Source: Ochrobactrum sp. CGA5 (GTDB lineage Bacteria > Pseudomonadota > Alphaproteobacteria > Rhizobiales > Rhizobiaceae). Taken from it: a DNA stretch of 64,000 bases. A program made the translations under genes and the position numbers. Positions within the stretch are counted from its first letter, which is position 1; the number at the start of each line of letters is the position of its first letter. Below, in pieces: positions 46,126 to 52,556 of this stretch. Location of the stretch: positions 124,001 through 188,000 of the forward strand of contig NZ_VCIG01000038.1 of assembly GCF_006345815.1 (NCBI RefSeq), read 5' to 3'. The notes under the pieces were generated by a model. That model was not told where the DNA came from and made no database searches. It worked only from the letters and a program-made list of their open reading frames with translations.

Positions 46126-46989
46126 ATGAAGATAGCAGTTACCGGAGCGGGTGGTTTTATAGGAAACGCTCTCACAAAAATGCTGCTCGGGGAGGGGCAT
46201 AAGGTCCAGCCTCTTTCACGGAATGAACTTTCTGATCCCGATTTTTCGGGCGTTCAAACAGTCGTCCATTGTGCCGCACTCGCTCACCGTACTGGCGCGG
46301 AACGACCGGATGCCGCCACGTTCCATGCCATTAATCACCGACTTGCGATCGAACTTGCCATCAAGGCGAAGGCAGCCGGTGTCAGACGTTTCGTTTTCGT
46401 ATCCACCATTTACACGATTGCCGGAAATCCGTTGCCGCTGAAGCCGGATATGCCGCTGAACCCGCGCGATGATTATGGGCGCGCCAAGGCAAAAGCGGAA
46501 GCTGATCTGCGCGAAATCAGCGGGATTGAGATCGTCATCGCACGCCCGGTTCTGGTTTATGGTCCCGGCGCTCGGGCTAACCTGAAAGCTCTGATAAAGC
46601 TGTGTAACAGCGGATTGCCGTTGCCATTCGGTCTGGCAGACAACAGGCGCAGTTTCGTGTCGCTTGAAAATGTCGCACGTGCGCTGACGTTCTTGAGTCT
46701 TGCGCCCACGGAAAAGGTTGCTGGGCGCGTGTTTCATCTTGCCGAGCCACAACCCCGTTCTACCAAAGAGCTCGTGACGAAGCTGCGTACGGCCTTGGGA
46801 AAGCCTTTGCGTCTCGTTCCCGTTCCGCCGATCCTCATGAATGTGTTGCTTGCGGCAGTGGGCAAAAGCGGACTTTACGATCAGCTTTATGGTGATCTGG
46901 TCGCGGACAGTTCATCGTTGATTGAAGCAGGCTTCGATTATCTGCCGGGCGACCGGCAGCTAGAAGCCATGGCGTTTGGTCTCGACTAA
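46126..46989 (+). CDS. NAD-dependent epimerase/dehydratase family protein
   Basis: A 287-residue extended SDR: ITGAGGFIG-type VTGAGGFIGNALTKML glycine motif, a catalytic YGRAKAKAE (YxxxK) and DFSGVQTVVHCAALAHRTG typical of UDP-hexose epimerases such as those of surface polysaccharide synthesis. The substrate sugar is not predictable. It starts 2 bases after hdaA and its stop overlaps the convergent SH3 gene by 4 bases. Confidence 0.87.
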   Translation: MKIAVTGAGGFIGNALTKMLLGEGHKVQPLSRNELSDPDFSGVQTVVHCAALAHRTGAERPDAATFHAINHRLAIELAIKAKAAGVRRFVFVSTIYTIAGNPLPLKPDMPLNPRDDYGRAKAKAEADLREISGIEIVIARPVLVYGPGARANLKALIKLCNSGLPLPFGLADNRRSFVSLENVARALTFLSLAPTEKVAGRVFHLAEPQPRSTKELVTKLRTALGKPLRLVPVPPILMNVLLAAVGKSGLYDQLYGDLVADSSSLIEAGFDYLPGDRQLEAMAFGLD

Positions 46990-47810
46990 TTTTTGGAGCC
47001 GACGGCCTTAGGTGGTTCCATGCGCGAGAGCGCTGGATTAGGAGCCTGTCTCGGCACTGCTGCCGTTGCAGTTTGCGGCTTGGCGATAGAACCGGTGATC
47101 AAGCTTGCGCTGTCCGGCTTGTTGCGCCCGCCGATAAGATGATCTTCATGCACCCAGCCGATCATGTTGGTCTTCGGGACGATCACGCGATGCCAGCGTC
47201 CGGTCTTTCCGTAGGAGCGCATCTCGCGACCTTTTTCCACGACGCCCATGGAAGGTGATTTGTCCCAGGCATTCTTATGGATGGTGAGCCGCGTCTTTGC
47301 ATAAATTACCGATGGAGAGCTTGCCGGGGTATTGACGCCACGCGGAGGCATTGAGCGTAGCGCAGCGGCGGGCGGCGATGCGACAATCTGATTTGTGGTC
47401 CGGGGTGGGGCGGCAGTCTGGATTGCTGCCTGTTGCACCGGATTTTGCGGTTTGACGGCCATAACTGGCGCCTGGGGGCGCGGCACCGGGCCGACGGCGG
47501 TGCCATAATCCTTCGACGGCGCTTTGCTTTCAGACGCTTTGCTGGTGACGGCCGCCTTCGGTTCCGTTCTCGCCGCGGGCTGCGAAACAGGCTTGGAAGC
47601 AGGGCGCTGGAACAGGGCTGTTAGCGCGGCTTGCGGACTCTTGTGTTGGGAGGTTGCCCACAGGCTGAACGCACCGAGGCCCAAAATTGCAGCAAGCGCG
47701 AGCACTGGGGTGGACGAACCGGAAGACTTGCCCGACGACTTGCCCGACGACTTGCTTGGACGCTTTGTGGAGCGCTTGGGCGAGCGTGTGGTGCGTTTGC
47801 GTGCAGCCAT
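46986..47810 (-). CDS. SH3-domain protein with basic N-terminus and membrane anchor
   Basis: A 274-residue protein: a very basic Lys/Ser/Arg-rich N-terminal region with tandem KSSGKSSGKSSG (residues about 1-35), a transmembrane helix (TPVLALAAILGLGAFSLWA), a long Pro/Ala/Lys-rich linker, and a bacterial SH3 domain (about 165-230; TIHKNAWDKSPSMGVVEKGREMRSY, WHRVIVPKTNMIGWVHEDHL) likely in the periplasm, where such domains bind cell wall. The start at 47810 (MAARKRTT) is preferred over 47852. Function unknown. Confidence 0.82.
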   Translation of the reverse strand: MAARKRTTRSPKRSTKRPSKSSGKSSGKSSGSSTPVLALAAILGLGAFSLWATSQHKSPQAALTALFQRPASKPVSQPAARTEPKAAVTSKASESKAPSKDYGTAVGPVPRPQAPVMAVKPQNPVQQAAIQTAAPPRTTNQIVASPPAAALRSMPPRGVNTPASSPSVIYAKTRLTIHKNAWDKSPSMGVVEKGREMRSYGKTGRWHRVIVPKTNMIGWVHEDHLIGGRNKPDSASLITGSIAKPQTATAAVPRQAPNPALSRMEPPKAVGSKN

Positions 47811-47913
47811 CGTCTGTCTCCTGTTCGAATCGCGATGGGGAGACGCTACCAATTGTTCCTTCGCATTTGGTTACCGCAGCGTGTGGAGCGAACGATTGGG
47901 GCGATGAAACGGA

Positions 47914-47947
47914 AACAAAAAACGCCGCTTTCGCGGCGTTTTTTGTT
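47914..47947. terminator. Bidirectional hairpin terminator
   Basis: AACAAAAAACGCCGC-tttc-GCGGCGTTTTTTGTT: a 15-bp perfect stem with A and T tracts. It terminates the small minus-strand gene at 47962-48120. Confidence 0.92.
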
Positions 47948-47961
47948 GGGCCGGTGAAGAC

Positions 47962-48120
47962 TTACTGGTGTCCAGACGTCTTGTCATCGCATGAGGTTTG
48001 GCCTGAAGCCTTATCCTGCTGCTGTTGATTGGCTTCGCTTGCTTCAACTGCGTTGCGAAGCTCTGCCCACTCGCGTTCATGACGACGATAAAGCTCGTCG
48101 GAAACAGTCTGGATACCCAT
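47962..48120 (-). CDS. Small hypothetical protein, charged
   Basis: A 52-residue protein MGIQTVSDELYRRHEREWAE..., helical in its first half and Gln/Ser/Lys-rich with two cysteines near the end. The start at 48120 is firmly supported by GGAGG at good spacing, although the frame is open to 48243. A strong terminator follows at 47914. No family recognised. Confidence 0.65.
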   Translation of the reverse strand: MGIQTVSDELYRRHEREWAELRNAVEASEANQQQQDKASGQTSCDDKTSGHQ

Positions 48121-48239
48121 TTTGGTCCTCCGTTTTACCTGGTGCCCCAAATAACATAGCGAAGACGAAAATGTTGCATCACAAAGCGTAAGCGTTTGAA
48201 ATCTTAATCGGTTTATATGTTTATAACTTCGCTTAGCTT

Positions 48240-48386
48240 TCAATTTTCCTGAATGGAAACACCACCTTCTCCGATTTTCATCTCAATCCCTGCGGGTTTG
48301 GTCTCTTCACGATAGACATAAACCGCGAGACCTGCGGCAACGACAATCAGCGCGCCAATAATCAGATAAAGCCCGTTTCTGTTCAC
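48240..48386 (-). CDS. Small single-pass membrane protein
   Basis: A 48-residue protein with a GTG start at 48386 (GGAG 8 bases upstream): a short basic N-terminus, one transmembrane helix (LYLIIGALIVVAAGLAVYVY) and a polar tail with an acidic end (EETKPAGIEMKIGEGGVSI). No known family; the frame continues upstream to 48506 without a better start. Probably conserved in Brucellaceae. Confidence 0.6.
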   Translation of the reverse strand: MNRNGLYLIIGALIVVAAGLAVYVYREETKPAGIEMKIGEGGVSIQEN

Positions 48387-48573
48387 ACTCAGTCTCCAGG
48401 TTGTTAGTGATGAAGCGGGAACGTTCGCGCATGTGATTTGGTTCCGCAGAAGGTGATGGTCACAAAAAATACGTCCTCCCTTTTTTATCGAAGGGAAAAA
48501 ATACAAACTGACGAATTTGCCTCTTGCTTTATCTCCTTGGATTATTTAGTGAAGCCGCACCGCTTGAAAGCGA

Positions 48574-48650
48574 CGGAGCGTAGCGCAGTCTGGTAGCGCA
48601 CCTGATTTGGGATCAGGGGGTCGCAGGTTCGAATCCTGCCGCTCCGACCA
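48574..48650 (+). tRNA. tRNA-Pro (anticodon TGG)
   Basis: A 77-base cloverleaf: acceptor CGGAGCG/CGCTCCG, D arm GCGC...GCGC, anticodon arm CCTGA-TTTGGGA-TCAGG with TGG, T arm GCAGG-TTCGAAT-CCTGC, and a genomically encoded ACCA. All stems pair. Confidence 0.97.
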
Positions 48651-48714
48651 TTTTCCCCAATATTTGAATTTGTTGTATATGGACGCCTCTGCTGTGGCGT
48701 GTGTCTTTATCGCG

Positions 48715-48743
48715 TTGACATACATTCCCGTGTAAACTATTGG
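48715..48743 (+). promoter_or_regulatory. Sigma-70 promoter for the NDUFS4-like gene
   Basis: TTGACA, a 17-base spacer and TATTGG lie 55-83 bases before the start at 48798. The -35 element is perfect and the spacing ideal. Confidence 0.6.
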
Positions 48744-48797
48744 CTTGATGGATTTTTAGCTCCCGGCGGGGCAAGAGAGTAGTTCAGGGTTCTTCAA

Positions 48798-49103
48798 ATG
48801 GTTGCACGTATTTACCGTCCAGCTAAGACCGCGATGCAGTCCGGTCAGGCCAAGACAGACCAGTGGCTTCTGGAGTATGAGCCGGAAAGCCCGCGTATGG
48901 TTGAGCCTTTGATGGGCTACACTTCCTCCGGCGATATGAAGAGCCAGATTCGTCTGTTCTTCAACACACAGGCAGAAGCAGTCGATTATGCAAAGCGCAA
49001 TGGTATCGCCTACCGCATTATCGAACCGAATGAGCCGAAGCGCCGAAAGGTTTCCTATTCGGATAATTTCCGCTTCGACCGGACAATGCCCTGGACGCAT
49101 TGA
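48798..49103 (+). CDS. NADH dehydrogenase complex I NDUFS4-family subunit
   Basis: A 101-residue protein of the ETC complex I 18-kDa (NDUFS4) family: VARIYRPAKTAMQSGQAKTD, the segment WLLEYEPESPRMVEPLMGYTSSGD in outline, and FNTQAEAVDYAKRNGIAYRI with the terminal SYSDNFRFDRTMPWTH. Alphaproteobacterial complex I contains this supernumerary subunit, also found in mitochondria. It stands alone between the tRNA-Pro and tRNA-Arg genes, well away from the nuo operon, with its own promoter. Confidence 0.95.
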   Translation: MVARIYRPAKTAMQSGQAKTDQWLLEYEPESPRMVEPLMGYTSSGDMKSQIRLFFNTQAEAVDYAKRNGIAYRIIEPNEPKRRKVSYSDNFRFDRTMPWTH

Positions 49104-49216
49104 TTGTCTGTTTCGCCTCGCACTTGTTTCAGGCCAGGTGATGCGATAAATCGGCAGGGCTTTACTGGCAAAGCCCTGCATTCATTGAAATATCTTCGAT
49201 CTTTTTCGGAAGGCGA

Positions 49217-49293
49217 GGTCCCGTAGCTCAGTTGGATAGAGCGTCAGCCTTCTAAGCTGAATGTCACAGGTTCGAATCCTGTCGGGATCGCCA
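49217..49293 (+). tRNA. tRNA-Arg (anticodon TCT)
   Basis: A 77-base cloverleaf: acceptor GGTCCCG/CGGGATC with one G-T pair, D arm GCTC...GAGC, anticodon arm TCAGC-CTTCTAA-GCTGA with TCT, T arm ACAGG-TTCGAAT-CCTGT, and encoded GCCA end. It reads AGA codons. Confidence 0.97.
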
Positions 49294-49455
49294 TCTCACT
49301 TTTCGCCTCTTATAAACCTCTGAAAAACCTTATGCTTTTTTGAGGTGTGGGGCTTTGGTTTCTAGGTGAGGGGATGGCATGTTCTTCTTCGATTGTTTGC
49401 GCCGCAACGGCGTCAGTCGTCCAGCCGAAAGTCGCCTTCAGTTCCTCATGAATGC

Positions 49456-49485
49456 CGCCGCGAAGCGAACACTTCGCGGCGTTTT
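49456..49485 (+). terminator. Hairpin with T-run downstream of tRNA-Arg
   Basis: CGCCGCGAAG-cgaaca-CTTCGCGGCG followed by TTTT is a 10-bp stem pointing along the plus strand. It lies 163 bases after tRNA-Arg, whose transcript it may end, or it may terminate a small unknown transcript. Confidence 0.5.
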
Positions 49486-49506
49486 CCAGTACTATTCGGA
49501 TTTCCG

Positions 49507-50019
49507 TTACTGTCCGTGCGGGCCATCTGGAACGCGGTGTCTCATATAGACGCGCGGGCCGTGATCGCCAGGGCGCCCATGCCAGCCTCGGCGGTCGTGC
49601 CATCCACGGTGTTTCCAATGTCTGTCGCGATAGTAGCGACGATCACCGTGCCAGTGGTCGTCACGATCATTGAGGGCGGAGCCTATAGCAAGGCCAGCAA
49701 TGAGCGGAATGCCGATCAGTGCAGCGGTTCGACCGAAATCATTGGAATACCTGCCAGATGTTCCCTCACGGAATGCCAGATAGCGCGATGATGCCCATCC
49801 ATAGGTCGGGCCATAGCTAACCTGACACCAACCATAACTTGATGTGCAGCCCCGCACGTTTACGGGCGCGCCGTTAGGGATGGAGCCCAAAGTGGCGTAG
49901 CGTGTGCCGGGACCTGTGCGAATATTGAGGTTGGCGGTGGATATGGCGTTTGCCGCCTGCGCTGCGCCCGCCGCAAACACGCCGAAGGCAACAAGGACGG
50001 CTTTGAGAACAAGCTTCAT
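49507..50019 (-). CDS. SH3-domain exported protein
   Basis: A 170-residue exported protein: signal peptide (LVLKAVLVAFGVFAAGAAQA), a bacterial SH3 domain (about 22-85; LNIRTGPGTRYATLGSIPNG, GCTSSYGWCQVSYGPTYGWA with a Cys pair), a glycine/alanine-rich hydrophobic hinge, and a very His/Arg/Trp-rich tail (RYYRDRHWKHRGWHDRRGWH) that may bind metals or wall polymers. The start at 50019 has GGGAGAA upstream. A second SH3 protein is nearby at 46986. Function unknown. Confidence 0.85.
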   Translation of the reverse strand: MKLVLKAVLVAFGVFAAGAAQAANAISTANLNIRTGPGTRYATLGSIPNGAPVNVRGCTSSYGWCQVSYGPTYGWASSRYLAFREGTSGRYSNDFGRTAALIGIPLIAGLAIGSALNDRDDHWHGDRRYYRDRHWKHRGWHDRRGWHGRPGDHGPRVYMRHRVPDGPHGQ

Positions 50020-50130
50020 CAGAGTTCTCCCTGAATTGTCTTTATTGTTTGCAAAACGAGATCGGCGGGTGAAGGTTCCCATCAAGTCAAGTGAGCAGCT
50101 CGGCCAGACAGGCCGAAACGGCACAAAATA

Positions 50131-50154
50131 AAAGCGCCGGAAAACCGGCGCTTT
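50131..50154 (-). terminator. Hairpin terminator of the glycine-zipper gene
   Basis: AAAGCGCCGG-aaaa-CCGGCGCTTT forms a 10-bp perfect stem 25 bases after the glycine-zipper gene stop, with TTTATTTTG following on the minus strand. Confidence 0.75.
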
Positions 50155-50179
50155 CGTTGAACATCGCACATTGCGGGGA

Positions 50180-50428
50180 CTAACGTTTGCAGCGAGCCAC
50201 ATATATGCGGCCATGACGGTCACGATACTCGCAATTGCCATTGCGCAGTTCGCGTACCAGCAACCCACCCAGCGCACCCGCACCGGCGCCAATAAGTGCA
50301 CCGCGTCCGCCGCCGGCGATCCCACCGATGACTGCACCTGCACCGGTGCCGATGGAGACGTCCTTTTCCGTGGTCGTGCAGCCTGCTATCACAAGCAAGG
50401 CAACCAATCCAAGCGCAGTTTTCCGCAT
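50180..50428 (-). CDS. Glycine-zipper lipoprotein (17 kDa antigen-like)
   Basis: An 82-residue lipoprotein: signal peptide with lipobox LVIAGC, then a glycine-zipper segment (GTGAGAVIGGIAGGGRGALI then GAGAGALGGLL) like the Rickettsia 17 kDa antigen family, and a basic C-terminus (NCEYRDRHGRIYVARCKR). It is predicted to be an outer-membrane lipoprotein with membrane-inserting helices. Cysteines near the C-terminus may form a disulfide. The ATG at 50428 follows GGAGATAGGG. Confidence 0.85.
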   Translation of the reverse strand: MRKTALGLVALLVIAGCTTTEKDVSIGTGAGAVIGGIAGGGRGALIGAGAGALGGLLVRELRNGNCEYRDRHGRIYVARCKR

Positions 50429-50536
50429 CCCTATCTCCTCCTGAGAACAATCGGACTAAGCTTAAACGATTGATCTCGTGTTCGGTTGCTTTGGAACCGG
50501 CAACTCCGTGCGAAAAATATCGCACAAGAGACAGCG

Positions 50537-50629
50537 TCAATGGCGGCGATGACGCAAGATAACTGCAATGGCCAGTCCAGCCAGTCCAACCGCGATAATA
50601 CCTTGCAGAATGAAAACCCAGTTCATCAT
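50537..50629 (-). CDS. Very small membrane protein (30 residues)
   Basis: An open frame encoding MMNWVFILQGIIAVGLAGLA followed by IAVILRHRRH: one hydrophobic helix with a positively charged tail. The start pair ATGATG at 50629 has AGAGGA upstream at good spacing, and the frame fills a gap between other genes. Codon choice and helix fit a real small membrane protein, but no family is known to me. Confidence 0.45.
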   Translation of the reverse strand: MMNWVFILQGIIAVGLAGLAIAVILRHRRH

Positions 50630-50743
50630 GATGCAATCCTCTGCTTACCCCGTTGAGAGGCGCGTACGAATTTGGCTTCTACCTAGCGCATTTTAACCGG
50701 ATGGGAAACGCATGAGAGTGTATTTAATCTAAGCCAATGAAAT

Positions 50744-50761
50744 CATTAAATTTATTTAATG
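50744..50761. repeat. Palindrome upstream of the RcnB-like gene
   Basis: CATTAAA-ttta-TTTAATG is a perfect 7-bp inverted repeat 72-89 bases before the start of the RcnB-like gene, a likely operator site. Confidence 0.4.
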
Positions 50762-50832
50762 GTGGCATTCATTCGGCGTTCACATTGGCGGGTACATTTT
50801 ACTTTTACAGAGTTGAACAAAGGAAGCCGAAT

Positions 50833-51171
50833 ATGAAGCCAATCATCATTGCTCTTACTGTCTTTTCCTTTCTTGCTGCGCCTGCTGCGATCGCGCAACC
50901 TTATCCGTTACAAGGCGACAAGCCGTCTCACAGTCAGATGCATAAAGTCGGTCCAAAATACGATGCGCGCAAGCATGACAACAGCCGTCATCAGAGCTGG
51001 AAGAGGGGCAGCCGTCTGCCGGCAAACTATCGCGGCTATGTCGTGAACAATTATGCGAGCTATGAGCTGCGCAAGCCGCCGCGCGGCTATCAATGGGTCA
51101 AGGTCAATAATGACTATATGTTGATAGGTATCACGACCGGGATCATATCATCTATTGTGGCGGGTCGGTGA
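50833..51171 (+). CDS. RcnB-like periplasmic protein
   Basis: A 112-residue exported protein: signal peptide (IIALTVFSFLAAPAAIA), a His/Lys-rich linker, then the RcnB-type end SRLPANYRGYVVNNYASYEL, RKPPRGYQWVKVNNDYMLI and a hydrophobic tail. E. coli RcnB takes part in Ni/Co homeostasis; such a role here is only by family. The start at 50833 follows AGGAAG; the frame opens at 50737. A terminator follows at 51189. Confidence 0.8.
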   Translation: MKPIIIALTVFSFLAAPAAIAQPYPLQGDKPSHSQMHKVGPKYDARKHDNSRHQSWKRGSRLPANYRGYVVNNYASYELRKPPRGYQWVKVNNDYMLIGITTGIISSIVAGR

Positions 51172-51188
51172 ACCATCTGTGGGATGAA

Positions 51189-51217
51189 TCAAAAGGCGGC
51201 CCATGGCCGCCTTTTGA
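51189..51217. terminator. Terminator between the RcnB-like and channel genes
   Basis: TCAAAAGGCGGCC-cat-GGCCGCCTTTTGA is a 13-bp perfect stem between convergent genes. Confidence 0.85.
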
Positions 51218-51226
51218 AATCGATTG

Positions 51227-52345
51227 TTAATTCTCAGGGCCAAAATATTTGGCTTTCAACTTGGCGATCTCTTCATTTTCATGCGCACTGATGATCGCCA
51301 CCGAGGCGGGTTTGACAAGCTCGCTTTGGCGCGGAAAGGCAAAGCCATATTTGTCGGGGCTGAACACATTGCCGACAACCTCGAGAGGTTGGTCTGCATG
51401 CCGGTGGACGTAATGCTTCAGCACAGGGCCGTCGCCGACGACGGCTGCAATTTCATCATTGACCAGCGCGTTTACCGCTTCCGGCAAGTGATCGAAAGCT
51501 ACCGTCGCAATTGAGCGCGATTTCAGGAATTGTTCTGCAACGCTGCCCGCTCGCACACCAACGGACTTTCCCTGCAGGTCGGATAGGCTGGAAATAGTGT
51601 TGTCGATATGGGCGACGGTCATAACGCTTGTGATCGATGAGGTCAGGTAGGCGATGATCGCTATGCCGAACACCATCCAGAATGTCTGCCAGATGCGTCC
51701 TGCCCAGCCGAAAAGGTTTTTACGCGAGGTTTTTCCCGAGGTTGCGATGGAAACCACGTGATAGAAACTCTCGGCAAGCCCCTCGCGCCAGCGCTTCGGA
51801 AACCCCTTATCGAAACGTCTATCGAAGATAGTGAGCAAGACCGTGGCGGCAATGAGGATGCCCAGTATCCAAGCATAGGTTACGAGATGTCCGGCATCGT
51901 TGAGGCGATTGATTAGATCGTCCCAGCCGCTTCCGGCCTGGGTGTGGACCATGATGCGCAGTCCTGCATCGAACCATGGATGAGTGAAATCGACGATTTC
52001 AGCACGGCTCTCCGTAATGGTCAGATTGGTGACCGCAGCTTCGACTTTGCCTTCAGAAACAGCTTTTACCAGTTCAGCATAGTTGGAAAATTCGACATAC
52101 TTTGAAGCAAGGTTCAAACGTGCGGCAATATCCTGCCAGATATCTATGGCCATGCCGGAATAAGAATTGCCTTGTTTGTTGACAAATGGTTCGCTGACAT
52201 ACACGCCCACCTGCACAGGCGTCGTTGCTTGTTGGGCCTGTGAGATTGTCGAAACCGCCACCAATAGTAGAGTTAGAAAAAACTTATATAAGCTGTGATT
52301 GTTGAAGTTCTTCAGCGGCGTTGGCGACAAAGCAGCTCTCCACAT
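51227..52345 (-). CDS. Glutamate-receptor-like ligand-gated ion channel (GluR0 type)
   Basis: A 372-residue protein with signal peptide, then S1, TM, pore loop, TM and S2, the layout of ionotropic glutamate receptors. S1 (about 40-150) has NLTITESRAEIVDFTHPWF, the ligand-carboxylate Arg114 signature. TM1 is about 154-174; the re-entrant loop is 188-210 with ESFYHVVSIATSGKT in the filter position; TM2 is 217-245 with IIAYLTSSITSVMTV, resembling the SYTANLAAF region. S2 follows (GVRAGSVAEQFL). The filter lacks the TVGYG of cyanobacterial GluR0. A bacterial amino-acid-gated channel is likely; ion and ligand are unknown. A plain transporter binding protein is excluded by the two membrane segments. 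Confidence 0.87.
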   Translation of the reverse strand: MWRAALSPTPLKNFNNHSLYKFFLTLLLVAVSTISQAQQATTPVQVGVYVSEPFVNKQGNSYSGMAIDIWQDIAARLNLASKYVEFSNYAELVKAVSEGKVEAAVTNLTITESRAEIVDFTHPWFDAGLRIMVHTQAGSGWDDLINRLNDAGHLVTYAWILGILIAATVLLTIFDRRFDKGFPKRWREGLAESFYHVVSIATSGKTSRKNLFGWAGRIWQTFWMVFGIAIIAYLTSSITSVMTVAHIDNTISSLSDLQGKSVGVRAGSVAEQFLKSRSIATVAFDHLPEAVNALVNDEIAAVVGDGPVLKHYVHRHADQPLEVVGNVFSPDKYGFAFPRQSELVKPASVAIISAHENEEIAKLKAKYFGPEN

Positions 52346-52556
52346 ATAGTGAGTACGTAACGTAATTTTGATTGTGTCGATATTTCATTTAAATTAATAT
52401 TTACTACCAAAGAAGTGATTTTATAATCGGAGATACTATAATTAGTGAATACTAATTTAGTTTAAAATCTCATCCCCTGTGCATGGAACCGAACGCCATG
52501 TTGCTCAGTTATTTCGGCTAACAAGCCGAAGATCATAACAGGGCAAAAGAGGGGTC

